Positions 1-9,991 of a DNA stretch of 17,500 nucleotides are shown here, piece after piece. A program made the translations under genes and the position numbers. The notes beneath the pieces are model-generated. The model did not search any database. It was not told where the DNA came from and worked only from the letters and a program-made list of their open reading frames with translations. Each line of letters starts with the position of its first letter. Positions within the stretch are counted from its first letter, which is position 1. Source of the stretch: Nymphaea colorata (taxonomy: Eukaryota; Streptophyta; Magnoliopsida; Nymphaeales; Nymphaeaceae); contig NW_022204600.1 of NCBI RefSeq assembly GCF_008831285.2, positions 10,001 through 27,500 on the forward strand. The letters run 5' to 3'.

Positions 1-489
1 AAACCTATTAACAGATAGGAACACATTCCCACTAGTTCCCAAAAAATATGGATTTGTATCAAATTGGGACTAGTAACTAATCCAGCATCGCTGTATTGAA
101 AAAACTCATATAAGCAAAAATCTCAAATATCCTCGGTCATGAGACATATAATTATCACTATAGATAAGAACCAGGATTCCAACAGTAGTGATTAATATCG
201 ACATAATAGAAGTAAGTGGATCAATCAAGTAGCCGAATTCTAAGGAAAAATCACTAGTGATGCTCCAAGACCATAGATATTCATAAATTGAGCTACCATT
301 GATTTGCTGGATCGCCAGCTTAGTGGAAAAGACCATAACTATACTTAACAATAAAACAGCGGGAAAAGCCCATATACGACGAATATTTTTTGTTGCTGTC
401 GGATTAAGCAGGAGTTCCAATCCTATTAACATAGTAACTAGAAGCGGAACGAAAGGTATAATCCATGCATATTGATATGTGCGTTCCAT
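1..489 (-). CDS. ndhF: ndhF, NADH dehydrogenase-like subunit 5, 5' part
   Basis: This is the N-terminal part of NdhF (NDH-5), a large membrane subunit of the thylakoid NDH complex that is homologous to the proton-pumping antiporter-like NuoL. The start chosen is the ATG at 487-489, which gives the family's usual opening MERTYQYAW. An ATG two codons upstream at 493-495 is also in frame but gives an unusual extension. The protein shows hydrophobic segments and the conserved [13 protein letters not shown] and YSDNYMSHD stretches. The frame breaks twice near the window edge: an A run at 116-120 (five, six expected) and CC at 82-83 (three expected). With both bases restored the familiar sequence continues through an [13 protein letters not shown] motif to position 1, where the gene leaves the window. 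About 163 of roughly 740 residues are present. Codon 97 is TCG (Ser), where tobacco has a known C-to-U editing site. Confidence 0.95.
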
Positions 490-1604
490 AACCATAATAA
501 TAAAATTAAATCAAACCTTTTTCCTCTATTTTCTTCTAATTAATTATATTAATTATTGTTCCCAATTCACATTCATCACCAGTTCTTATTTATTTTTTTT
601 TTAACACAAACCAAAATAAGGATACGAAAAGAATATTCTTTTTTATTAATCTCGCTCTTCCTCGACTATTTAAAATTTGACCCAAGGAGTTACAATTGAA
701 TTGGTCAAATGATATAATTAAGCAAATTATTGCTTAATACTAGGGGTGAAGTAATTATTAGCTTTTGATATGGATCATGAGATCCGCAAATAACTCAACC
801 CAACAAGATCTTTTATCCAAATCATTAACTAATTTAAATTTAATTTGAAACTGATTGATTGGCTTCCACCAGAACTTGTGGGAAATTCTATGATACTTGT
901 AACCTCCATATGGGTGAAGTAAGAAGGTGAAGTAAGAGGTTACTTAAATTGCCTTAATCAAGTTCAAGTAATGTTCAAGTAATGGATCATTGAACAAAAG
1001 TATTATTCGAATCGTGGGGGCGCTATGCTTTAATGGGATCAATTGGTAGAGAAAATCTTATTGTTTTATCTCATGTAGGTAATTAATTTCTGGTTATTGT
1101 TATTAAATGTATTACGACGGTAGGTATATGTAGGTTATATATATGGTCTATTTGAAATAGACTGAGATAGGAATTGTAACCTTTTATTTTATTTATTTTT
1201 CTTTTTATATTATTTATCTGCGGGGGTCGATTTCATCGGTAGTTGATACCATCGATCCTAATGAATGGAGATATGAAACAATTAGTACAATTTTCTTTCT
1301 TCTGAGATTTTCATTGTATGCAATAATAATGATAATGAATACTTCAAAAAGAGAAAAAAGATAACTATTTTTTTCTATGAGAGTTATACCTAGCGAATCG
1401 AATCTCCTTTCTTTTTATTCTCCAACTTGAGTTTGAGTCCCTAGCAATAATTTAGTTTAGTCCCTATTATATGCTATATGCGCATATTTGTATGTTATGA
1501 AGAAAATCTATAAACTAAATATAGATATATGAATAGAAAGAATTAATGATCTATTTTGAACAATACATGTCTTTCACATTCAACTTAGAAAAGTTCATTT
1601 TTGC
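490..1604. other. ndhF-rpl32 spacer, no gene seen
   Basis: This is about 1.1 kb of AT-rich spacer between the divergent ndhF and rpl32 genes, so promoters for both should lie here. I see no convincing coding frame, tRNA or structured RNA. Short tandem duplications are present: an 11-bp unit (gttcaagtaat) repeated at 962-972 and 973-983, and a ggtgaagtaaga unit at 913-924 repeated after one base at 926-937. This spacer is known to be one of the most variable in angiosperm plastomes. Because neighbouring genes have lost bases from homopolymers, the length given here is probably a slight underestimate. Confidence 0.7.
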
Positions 1605-1761
1605 ATGGCGGTTCCAAAAAAACGTACTTCTATATCAAAAAAGCATATTCGTAGAAATTTTTGGAAGAGAAAGGGATATTGGGCAGCGGTAAAGCTTTTT
1701 CTTTAGCTAAATCCATTTCTACGGTTATTCAAAAGGTTTTTTTGTACGACAAAAAAAATGA
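1605..1761 (+). CDS. rpl32: rpl32, plastid 50S ribosomal protein L32, frame broken twice
   Basis: This encodes bL32 of the plastid large ribosomal subunit, a small basic protein of about 50-57 residues. Translation from the ATG at 1605 gives [17 protein letters not shown] and KRKGYWAAV, the family signature, and then hits a premature TAG. Restoring one A in the run at 1691-1693 and one G in 1723-1724 gives a continuous 52-residue protein ending in FFVRQKK and a TGA at 1759-1761. It is transcribed rightward with trnL-UAG and ccsA downstream. rpl32 is essential where it remains in the plastid. Two single-base losses in otherwise perfectly conserved sequence look like sequence error rather than pseudogenization. 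If the breaks were real, a nuclear copy would have to replace it, as in Populus. Confidence 0.9.
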
Positions 1762-1976
1762 AATAAAAAAGCAAAGAATAAATATAATGTGATAAGAACC
1801 CTTCAATGATCTAATCAACATCAATCAATGATTGGATAAATTAATGATTCTGTATCATATATTGGGCCCTCAAAATGGCACTATTTGTGTTTTAAAGGGC
1901 GTTATTAGACGCAAGATACAAGGTTCATATAGTGAATAGAGTGCATTTTTATATGATTTGCGAGATGGGGATTGCC

Positions 1977-2016
1977 ATTTTCCCCATCGATTCACTATTT
2001 TCCCCATCGATTCACT
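1977..2016. repeat. 20-bp tandem duplication in the rpl32-trnL spacer
   Basis: Two identical 20-bp units (attttccccatcgattcact) lie head to tail at 1977-1996 and 1997-2016. The segment gatgggga at 1964-1971 is complementary to tccccatc at 1981-1988, so the first unit can also form a small hairpin with its upstream flank. The rest of the spacer, 1762-2175, holds no gene that I can recognise. Confidence 0.9.
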
Positions 2017-2175
2017 ATTACTAAGCTTTAAGGTAAGCTAGTAACAATTATGGAACCTTCAAATATTGACTTGAATGGCTATTCTTCGATTGATTCAATA
2101 ATCATCTATTGCAATTGCATTGAACCTCTCAATATCGACGATTGAATATGCATGAGTTAGTATTACTTCGAACAA

Positions 2176-2255
2176 GCCGCCATGGTGAAATCGGTAGACA
2201 CGCTGTTCTTAGGAAGCAGTGCTAGAGCATCTCGGTTCGAGTCCGAGTGGCGGCA
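2176..2255 (+). tRNA. trnL-UAG: tRNA-Leu (UAG)
   Basis: This is an 80-nt class II tRNA with the long variable arm expected for leucine. The acceptor strand GCCGCCA at 2176-2182 pairs fully with TGGCGGC near the 3' end. The anticodon loop is CTTAGGA with anticodon TAG, and the T arm carries GGTTCGAGTCC. It has no intron and no encoded CCA, as is usual in plastids. It matches the canonical plastid sequence in length and almost in every base; the few differences lie in the acceptor stem, D region and anticodon stem and keep pairing. It shows no homopolymer loss, unlike its protein-coding neighbours. Confidence 0.97.
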
Positions 2256-2365
2256 TTCTCTAAAACAAAAAGGACACAACGGATCTTTAATTCGATACCA
2301 TATTACATTCGGTAATTAAGGAAGGGTTCCCTTTTTTTATAACTATAAAACAAAAATGATTGTTT

Positions 2366-3284
2366 ATGATATTTGCAACTTTAGAACATATATTAACTCA
2401 CATATCTTTTTCGATCATTTCAATTGTGATTCCTACTCATCTGATGACCTTGGTCTATGAATTGTAGGACTATGTGATTCGTCAGAAAAAGGCATGATAG
2501 CTACTTTTTTCTGTATAACAGGATTATTAGTTACTCGTTGGATTTATTCGGGACATGTACCATTAAGTGATCTATATGAATCATTAATGTTCTTTCATGG
2601 AGTTTCTCCCTTATTCATATAGTTCCATATTTTAGAAACTATAAGAATTTTTTCAGTAAAATAACCGCCCCAAGCGCTATTTAACCCAAGGCTTTGCCAC
2701 TTCGGGTCTTTTAACTAAAATGCATCAATCCGCAATATTAGTGCCTGCTCTCCAATCCCGTTGGTTAATGATGCACGTAAGTATGATGTTGTTGAGCTAT
2801 GCAGCTCTTTTATGTGGATCATTATTATCCATAACTCTCCTGGTCATTACGTTTAGAAGAAAGATAGATATTTTCGGTAAAACCAATCATTTATTAATTA
2901 GTTCATTTCTTTTGATGAGACCCAATACGTGAATTTTTCGTTTAGAAATTATCACAGGTATCAATTGACTCAGCGATTGGATTCTTGGAGTTATCGTGTC
3001 ATTGGCTTGGGTTTACCCTTTTAACTATAGGTATTCTTTCAGGAGCAGTATGGGCTAATGAGGCATGGGGATCTTATTGGAATTGGGACCCCAAAGAAAC
3101 CTGGGCATTTATTACTTGGACCGTATTCGCGATTTATTTACATACTAGAACAAATAAAGTTTGCAAGGTGCAAATTCAGCAATTGTGGCTTCTATGGATT
3201 CTTATAATTTGGATCTGCTATTTTGGGGTCAATCTATTAGGAAGAGGGCTACATAGTTATGGTTCATTCACATTAAACATCTAA
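2366..3284 (+). CDS. ccsA: ccsA, cytochrome c biogenesis protein (heme attachment), frame broken eight times
   Basis: CcsA is a polytopic thylakoid membrane protein that acts with Ccs1 to deliver and attach heme to c-type cytochromes (cytochrome f, c6). The start is the ATG at 2366 ([12 protein letters not shown]). The tryptophan-rich WWD heme-handling motif is clear at about 3051-3120 ([12 protein letters not shown]), and the C-terminus ends in SYGSFTLNI. As written the gene falls into pieces. Restoring one base at each of eight runs makes one frame of 308 residues, close to the usual 310-320: 2460-2461, 2590-2591, 2680-2682, 2906-2908, 3012-3014, 3156-3158, 3196-3197 and 3199-3200. No substitution-type stop was needed to explain the breaks. 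The gene converges with ndhD across a stem-loop. Confidence 0.92.
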
Positions 3285-3356
3285 TTGAAGAAAAAAACTG
3301 CAGAATACATAGAAAGATTGTACACATACCCTTTCATTCTCATATACCCTTCATAT

Positions 3357-3410
3357 ACCATAATATTATAACCATAATATTATTATCTCATTTATACATT
3401 ATATGTATAA
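3357..3410. repeat. AT-rich short repeats in the ccsA-ndhD spacer
   Basis: A 12-bp unit (accataatatta) occurs at 3357-3368 and again at 3371-3382. It is followed by a small perfect palindrome: ttatacat at 3392-3399 and atgtataa at 3403-3410 around a 3-nt loop. No gene is seen in this spacer (3285-3637) apart from the larger stem-loop downstream. Confidence 0.75.
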
Positions 3411-3425
3411 GGTGAAAGATATATA

Positions 3426-3478
3426 TGTAATCAGAAATATCTGTAGTTAATAATAAACTACAGATATTTCTGATTACA
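3426..3478. terminator. 23-bp perfect stem-loop between the converging ccsA and ndhD genes
   Basis: Arms at 3426-3448 and 3456-3478 are exact reverse complements around a 7-nt loop (aataata). The structure sits in the spacer between the 3' ends of ccsA (+) and ndhD (-) and is symmetrical, so it would form in both transcripts. In plastids such inverted repeats usually work as 3'-end processing and stability elements rather than efficient terminators. This role is inferred from position and structure. Confidence 0.85.
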
Positions 3479-3637
3479 ATTTCCTTCATTTAATTGCATT
3501 TTTGACTTGATAGAAGGAAAATCTTCTTTTCCTTTGATTGGTCTAGCCAACGATTGATTTGTTTGTAAACAGCAGTGCAGGATTATTGGATGGATCTTCT
3601 GTGCTGCCCATACCATAAAAAAATCCATCCATGAAAG

Positions 3638-5117
3638 CTACCCATGAAAGTAATTAGATAGAATAGTTTCTACCTTGTCAACTGATAGTGAAGAACGAAA
3701 TCTGGATAAATACCAATACCTATTATAGGTAAAAGGATACACATCAAAATAAAGATTTCTCGTGGTCCAGAATCCACAAAGTGAGACTTGGGAACATTGA
3801 ATAACCTGTATCCATAGAACATCTGGCGTGACATAGATAATGAATAAATAGGAGTTAATATCATTCCAATTGCCATTACAAAATATTAGTATTTTTGACA
3901 TTACAAGGTATTTTGGGCTAGTAATTATTCCCAAAAATATCACAAATTCTGCAACAAAACCACTCATTCCTGGTAATGCGAGAGAAGCCATTAGAAGCTA
4001 CTGAAATCGTAAGATTCTTGGCATTAGTATAGCTATTCCCCCATTTCGTTAAGATAACGAAGACGTATTCTATCATAACTTGTTCCTGCCAGGAAAAAAG
4101 TGCAGCACCAATAATCATGAGAGATGATTTGTAAAATAGCTCCATTGAGTCCCGCATCGGTTATAGAACTAATTCCTATTATTATGAAACCCATATGAGA
4201 TACGGAGAATAGGCTATTCTCTTTTTTAAATTGCGTTGACCAAGAGAAGTTAAAGCTGCATAGATTATTTGAATAGTCCCTACTATCATCAACCAAGGAG
4301 AAATATGGAATGGGCGTGGGGTAATAATTCCATATTGACCCGAACCAACCCGTATGCTCCCATTTTTAATAAGATTCCAGCTAGAAGCATACATGTACTG
4401 TAATGCGCCTCTCCATGGGTATCTGGCAACCATGTATGTAAAGGTATGATCGGTGATTTGACAGCATAAGCAATAAGGAACCCAAATAAATATTATTTCC
4501 AATGCCACGGGATACGATTGATTAGCTAATGTTTCAAATTTAATGTTGGTTCATTGGAACCATATAAACCCATACCTAGAACTCCATTAAGAGAAAAATG
4601 GAACTCCTGCAGTGTACAAATGAACTTTGTAGCTGAGTACAGACGTTTCTTTCCTCCCACATGGATAAAAGTAGGTAAACAGGAATTAATTCTAATTCCC
4701 ACATGATGAAAAAAGTAAGAGGTCTCGAGAAGAAATGATCCTATTTGACCACTGTACATTGCTAACATCAGGAAATGGAACAATCGCGAATTTCGGGTAA
4801 CTGGCCAAGCCGCTGAAGTAGCTAAAGTAGTGATAAATCCTGTCAATAAAATGGGTCCTATAGAAAGTCCGTCGATTCCGAGTCTCCAGTGAAATCAAAA
4901 ATATTTATCCAGTTAAAGTCTTCTTCCAATTGGATTAATGGATCGTCCAATTTAAAATGATAACAGAATACGTAGGTCGTTAGAAGGAGTTCAAATAAGC
5001 AGATACAGATAGTATACCATCGAACTACCTTATTTCCTCTATGAGGGAAAAGAGCAATTAAGGAACCCGCGGATATGGGCAAAACAACAATGATTGTTAA
5101 CCAATAAAATCACTCAT
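3638..5117 (-). CDS. ndhD: ndhD, NADH dehydrogenase-like subunit 4, frame broken at about 22 sites
   Basis: NdhD (NDH-4) is a membrane subunit of the thylakoid NDH complex homologous to the proton-pumping NuoM. The genomic start ATG at 5115-5117 gives [14 protein letters not shown] once a T is restored; many angiosperms instead have ACG needing editing. Family blocks follow in order: [61 protein letters not shown] and SRQMFYGY. The gene ends LSNYFHG with TAG at 3638-3640. As written it is shattered. I trace 23 missing bases at 22 runs, for example 5106-5109, 4891, 4656-4658, 4038-4042, 3880-3883 (two bases) and 3691-3692. Restoring them gives exactly 500 residues, the normal length. TCA codons at residues 128, 225, 433 and 437 match known editing sites. 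It is the last gene of the leftward ndh operon, 126 bp after psaC. Confidence 0.92.
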
Positions 5118-5243
5118 AGTAAAGACAAAATACACTTTGATTTGACCAGAAAAACCCGCGCTCGGATTTTTTTATTTATCGAGTACGGGTTTTTGTCGGT
5201 AAAGAGGAATCAAATGGATTCAAGGGGAGTTTTTTGTAACGTA

Positions 5244-5892
<649 letters not shown>

Positions 5893-6198
5893 TTATTTAT
5901 TCAATAAATTTGATTGATTGATACGAGTTGATTTTCTGTTACGATAGATCGAAGAAACAATAGCTGGTCCAATAGCTGCTTCGGCGGCTGCAATAGCGAT
6001 AACAAAGATCGAGAAAACGTCTCCCTTTAATTGGCGACTATCAAATAAATCAGAAAATGTTATGAGATTCATATTAACAGCATTCAGTATAAGTTCAAGA
6101 CACATAAGTGCTCTAACCATGTTTCGACTTGTGATCAATCCATAGATACCAATAGAAAATAAATAGGCACTCAAAACAAGTACATGCTCGAGCATCAT
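5893..6198 (-). CDS. ndhE: ndhE, NADH dehydrogenase-like subunit 4L
   Basis: NdhE (NDH-4L) is the small membrane subunit of the NDH complex homologous to NuoK, with three transmembrane helices. The protein is 101 residues, the usual length, and intact. The start chosen is the ATG at 6196-6198 ([10 protein letters not shown]); an in-frame ATG six codons upstream gives a non-conserved extension. Conserved features are visible: [20 protein letters not shown], with the membrane-embedded Glu of the proton path, then [13 protein letters not shown] with its second buried Glu, and the tail [18 protein letters not shown]. It lies 290 bp after ndhG and 403 bp before psaC in the leftward operon. There are no frame breaks. 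Confidence 0.97.
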   Translation of the reverse strand: MMLEHVLVLSAYLFSIGIYGLITSRNMVRALMCLELILNAVNMNLITFSDLFDSRQLKGDVFSIFVIAIAAAEAAIGPAIVSSIYRNRKSTRINQSNLLNK

Positions 6199-6488
6199 TG
6201 ACCAACTCCTCGTCAATCTCGATTCATTTCAATATAAACAACAATTCAACTGATTCGATTAATTAAATGAGAAGATTCTACTGAATCTAATTCAATTATC
6301 AATCCATATAATATATATAAGAAATACAGTACCAAAAAGACACTGAAATGGGTCGTCGAACTAACAAAAACTTTGAATATGTCTCATGAACAATATTCCA
6401 ATTTAGGGTGGACAGATAGATGCGATAACAATTACACGGAGGTTGCTTTATTTTATTTGGTTGGTTTGTTATTTCCAATTCTAAGTAT

Positions 6489-7019
6489 CTATTCCCGGCG
6501 AGCCATAGCAATTGCGCCCACTAAGGAAACTAAAAGGATTATAGAAATCAGTTCAAATGGAAGATAAAAATCTGTTGATAAATGAATCCCAATCTGTTGA
6601 ACATTACTTGTCAGGTCCTGTTCTATGATCTGGTTTGATCTTGTAGTCCAAATAATCCCGTACCATGACGTGTTTGGGATAGTAGCAATTAGTGAAAAAA
6701 AATACTTGTACAAACTAGCGAAGTGAATCCATCTCCGACAGTCCAAAAATGAAAAGAATTGTAATATTCTGAACCATTCATAAACATCACAGCAATAAGA
6801 TTAAGACATTTATGGCTCCCACGTAATAAGTAGCTGCGCAGCAGCTACAAAATAAGAGTTCGATGGGAATATAAATAAAGATATACAAACAAGAACCAAT
6901 CCCAAGGAAAAGGCAGAATAAATTGGATTGGTAAGTAATACCACTCCTAGACCTCCTACTATAAGACCTGATCCCAGAGATACTAAAAGAATATCATGTA
7001 TTGGCGCAGGTAAATCCAT
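6489..7019 (-). CDS. ndhG: ndhG, NADH dehydrogenase-like subunit 6, frame broken three times
   Basis: NdhG (NDH-6) is a membrane subunit of the thylakoid NDH complex homologous to NuoJ. The start is the ATG at 7017-7019 (MDLPAPIHD). The conserved [19 protein letters not shown] and [20 protein letters not shown] regions are recognisable, and the C-terminal part runs [17 protein letters not shown] to AIAMARRE and a TAG at 6489-6491. Three runs are each one base short: 6825-6826, 6794-6795 and the eight A's at 6695-6702 (nine expected). Because three bases are missing, the correct frame resumes for the last 80 or so residues. Restored length is 177 residues, matching the family (about 176). It lies between ndhI and ndhE in the leftward operon. 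Confidence 0.93.
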
Positions 7020-7360
7020 TATGTGTTAAATAAGCGATAAATAAGTCAAAATATCTCATGATCTTACTGGTCGGGAAAAAGTGGGTTACCCTTTTTTATA
7101 TCTAATAGTTCTTACCCCAGCGTGGTGTGGGTTTATGTAGATTGAGTTAATCATTGAACGGGCCAATCTTGCTTTTGTCTTTAGTCGAAACAGAGTTCGT
7201 AATTTCATATTTTTAATTAAACAAATAAGGGCTATGGCTATAATGGCTATATATATTTATATATTCAAAAAGTAGTTATAATCCTCACAAATCTAGTTAT
7301 TCTTTGTCTGACATGAAAGAAACTTACCTACTTTTGATCAAACTTAGTCTTATTTTTAAT
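7020..7360. other. ndhI-ndhG spacer, no gene seen
   Basis: This is a 341-bp spacer between two minus-strand ndh genes. It contains a simple ggctat-rich stretch at about 7230-7260 running into alternating TA. I see no gene or strong structured element. Confidence 0.55.
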
Positions 7361-7900
7361 TTAATTGGTAATCGTTCTTGAATCAAGGGGTTTCTCCATA
7401 GATATTTTTATTGGAGTTGAGTTCATAATTGTTCGAACTGTGTAATCTCCAATTACAGACATTGGTAACCGACCCAAAGCAATTTGATTATAATTTAATT
7501 CGTGACGATCGTAGGTGGAAAGTTCATATTCTTCAGTCATTGATAAACAGTTTGTGGGGCAATACTCCACGCAATTACCACAAAATATACAGATTCCGAA
7601 ATCAATACTATAATTAAGCAATCGTTTCTTTCTAATATCTGTTTCTAATCGCCAATCAACAACAGGTAGATCTATCGGACATACGCGAACACATACTTCA
7701 CAAGCAATGCATTTATCAAATTCAAAGTGGATTCGCCCACGGAAACGCTCTGATGTGATCGATTTTTCATAAGGATATTGAATAGTTACAGGTAAACGAT
7801 TTGCGTGAGATAAGGTAATCATGAAACTTTGACCAATGTATCTTGCAGCTCGTACTGTCTGTTGACCATAATTCATGAACCCAGTCACCATAGGAAACAT
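7361..7900 (-). CDS. ndhI: ndhI, NADH dehydrogenase-like subunit I (iron-sulfur)
   Basis: NdhI is the stromal-side peripheral subunit of the NDH complex that carries two 4Fe-4S clusters (N6a/N6b equivalents, NuoI homolog) and passes electrons from ferredoxin toward plastoquinone. The frame is intact at 179 residues, within the usual 160-180. It starts [15 protein letters not shown] at the ATG 7898-7900. The ferredoxin motifs are complete: Cys64, 67, 70 with Cys74-Pro, and Cys104, 107, 110 with Cys114-Pro. It lies 80 bp after ndhA exon 2 and 341 bp before ndhG. Its lack of any frame break, over 540 bp rich in A/T runs, contrasts sharply with ndhD and ccsA. Confidence 0.98.
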   Translation of the reverse strand: MFPMVTGFMNYGQQTVRAARYIGQSFMITLSHANRLPVTIQYPYEKSITSERFRGRIHFEFDKCIACEVCVRVCPIDLPVVDWRLETDIRKKRLLNYSIDFGICIFCGNCVEYCPTNCLSMTEEYELSTYDRHELNYNQIALGRLPMSVIGDYTVRTIMNSTPIKISMEKPLDSRTITN

Positions 7901-7980
7901 ATATCGTGAATATCCATGAATAATTTGATGTTTCTTTCTCTTGCTTGAGAGAGGATAAGAATCTGGAATATCCTATTCTG

Positions 7981-9990
7981 TTATAGCGAAACAAGTTGGG
8001 AAGAAGTTGTCAATAATAGATTACCGAGAGCAATAGGTAAAAGAGATTTCCACCCAAGATTTAATAGTTGATCCATTCTCAGCCTAGGTAAAGTCCATCT
8101 TGTTGAGATAGGAATGAACAGGAACAAATAAGCTTTAGCTAATGTAATGAGGAGACTAATTGTTGTTCCAAAGACTTCACTAGTTTTATTTATTTCGAAA
8201 AGTTCAGTAATTGGTATATATGGAATAGGAAGATTCCACCCTCCCAAGTACAGAACTGTTACGAATAATGAAGAAACTAGTAAATTGAGGTAAGAAGCAA
8301 CATAAATAAACCAAATTTGATACCTGAATATTCAGTTTGATAACCTGCTACTAATTCCTCCTCGGCTTCCGGTAAATCAAAGGGCAATCTCTCGCATTCT
8401 GCTAGTGAAGAAATTATAAAAACTATGAACCCTATAGGTTGACGCCAAAGATTCCACCCCCAAAAACCATATTTTGACTGCGCCTCAACTATATCAACCG
8501 TACTTGAACTGTTAGATAATCATAGTCGATGATAACATCACTGTTCCCATCTCTATTCCAGAACCGTACATGAGACCTCAGCTTCATACGGCTCCTCAAT
8601 GGTCACGAATAAATCTAAGGTATGCTTCGGTATTACATCGGCATACCATAGGAAAAAAGAAAGATGAATCAAAATGCTCATAAGTGAACTAGACCAGTGG
8701 GATTCTGTCCGCGATAAGATAATAACAAATAAAAAGTACACTTCTGAATCCATCTCATCCTTTATTCTTTTTGCTGAGTTTCTTGTTCAGTAATAACTTA
8801 ACTCGATCTTTCCATAAGATACAATAAATAGTCAATCCATTTTTCCTTCCTGTTCTTCTCTTCTTTCTCAGAAGGACTATACTATATAAATAAAGGATTA
8901 CTTCGTTCCTGATAGTTATTTTTAAATCAGTGGATAGGAGCTATACTCTGGATCGGGATCACGGGGAAGTACTTTTTGATCATTTCTACCAACTTCAAGC
9001 CCTCATTATGACTCCTTTTATGTAATGTCAAAATATCCGTTTGGATACGTTACATTATCTCCATTACTAATCTTTTGTGTACCTTGGTGTTCCTAACCGT
9101 CCACTCAGTTTTGGTGGATCCTCGGTATGGTAATAAATACAAGAGTAAAAATTCCATACAGTTGATCTTTTGCGCCCGCTTCAAGTCCTGATGGCTAATC
9201 GATACTTGGGGTAAACAGCTTCCGCTGCTTATGTTTAGCTCCACTTTACTCTCGTACGTAGGTAATGAGACTCGATCTTCTTACTGCGAATTCATAAGCA
9301 GTTTTGTTTCACTCATATAACTATCTGGTTTAGTTCATAGATCCCAGTGATGAATAAAAAGAGTTCTATCTATATATTCAATCAACCAACTTCTTTCCTA
9401 GAAAAAGCAAAGAAAGAGGTAGGAGTGCGTATTCCAACGAATCACACGTAGAGATATTGATAACACACATGGAGTTAACGGTATTTCATAACTTATAGAT
9501 TGAGCAGCAGCTCGTAAACCACTGAAAAGGAATATTTATTATTTGATCCATATCCGGACATAAGAAGTCCGATAGGGGCAATACTTGAAATAGCGATCCA
9601 TAGAGAAACACCTATACTGAGATCGGTTAGTACAAGGTGATGGCCAAAGGGAATTACTGAATAACTCAGTAGAATTGATACGACCGCTACGGATGGGCCG
9701 ACACTAAATAACGAATATCTCCTCTAGATGGAAGAAGATCTTCTTTGAAAAGTAGTTTGACCCATCCGCTAGAGCTTGAAGAATGCCCAGGGGGCCGGCA
9801 TACTCAGGACCATTCGTCGTTGTATCCCTGCAGATATTTTTCTTTCTAGCCACACAATTACTAATACCCCTATTGTGATTCCCAATACAAGAGTAACAAT
9901 AGGTACAAGTAACCATATGAGCCCATAGGCCTCTTTTGAGGATTCCGATCTGAAAAAAGAATTGATAGCTTGTGCTTCTTCAATTATCAT
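7981..9990 (-). CDS. ndhA: ndhA, NADH dehydrogenase-like subunit 1, two exons, frame broken five times
   Basis: NdhA (NDH-1 subunit 1) is the NuoH-like membrane subunit forming the quinone-binding junction of the NDH complex. Exon 1 is 9448-9990 and exon 2 is 7981-8518, joined as CTA C / TA TCT within ...SISLLSNSSST. Exon 1 starts [12 protein letters not shown] and contains [13 protein letters not shown]. Exon 2 contains [20 protein letters not shown], the quinone-site acidic loop, and ends TTSSQLVSL with TAA at 7981-7983. One base is missing at each of 9810-9811, 9756-9758, 9710-9711 and 9522 in exon 1 and at 8304-8306 in exon 2. Restored length is 361 residues (tobacco 364). The ATG at 9988-9990 lies one base after the ndhH stop, so translation may be coupled. 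Codon 112 is TCA in LSYSVIPFG, matching the tobacco ndhA-114 editing site. Confidence 0.93.
8519..9447 (-). other. ndhA group II intron
   Basis: This 929-nt intron begins with GTGTG at 9447 and ends with AT at 8519, fitting the group II consensus (GUGYG...AY). Domain V is recognisable at 8559-8594 near the 3' end: a hairpin beginning GAGCCGTATGA and closing with GTACGGTTCTG, including the AGC catalytic triad. No maturase frame lies inside it. The plastid ndhA intron is usually 1.0-1.2 kb, so this one is a little short, partly because homopolymers may be under-called. Splicing is expected to depend on nuclear factors. Confidence 0.9.
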
Positions 9991-9991
9991 T

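Noticed and set aside
690-718. Possible plastid -10 box TATAAT at 713-718 upstream of rpl32 or in the ndhF-rpl32 spacer
   Set aside because: The hexamer 17 bp upstream (TTACAA) matches the -35 consensus at only half its positions, and such boxes arise often by chance in AT-rich spacer.
490-1604. Small plastid RNA such as sprA in the spacer
   Set aside because: I could not recognise its sequence or a stable fold, so there is nothing to support a call.
8553-9244. Minus-strand frames of about 65 codons inside the ndhA intron
   Set aside because: They resemble no family; one overlaps domain V, and plastid ndhA introns carry no maturase.
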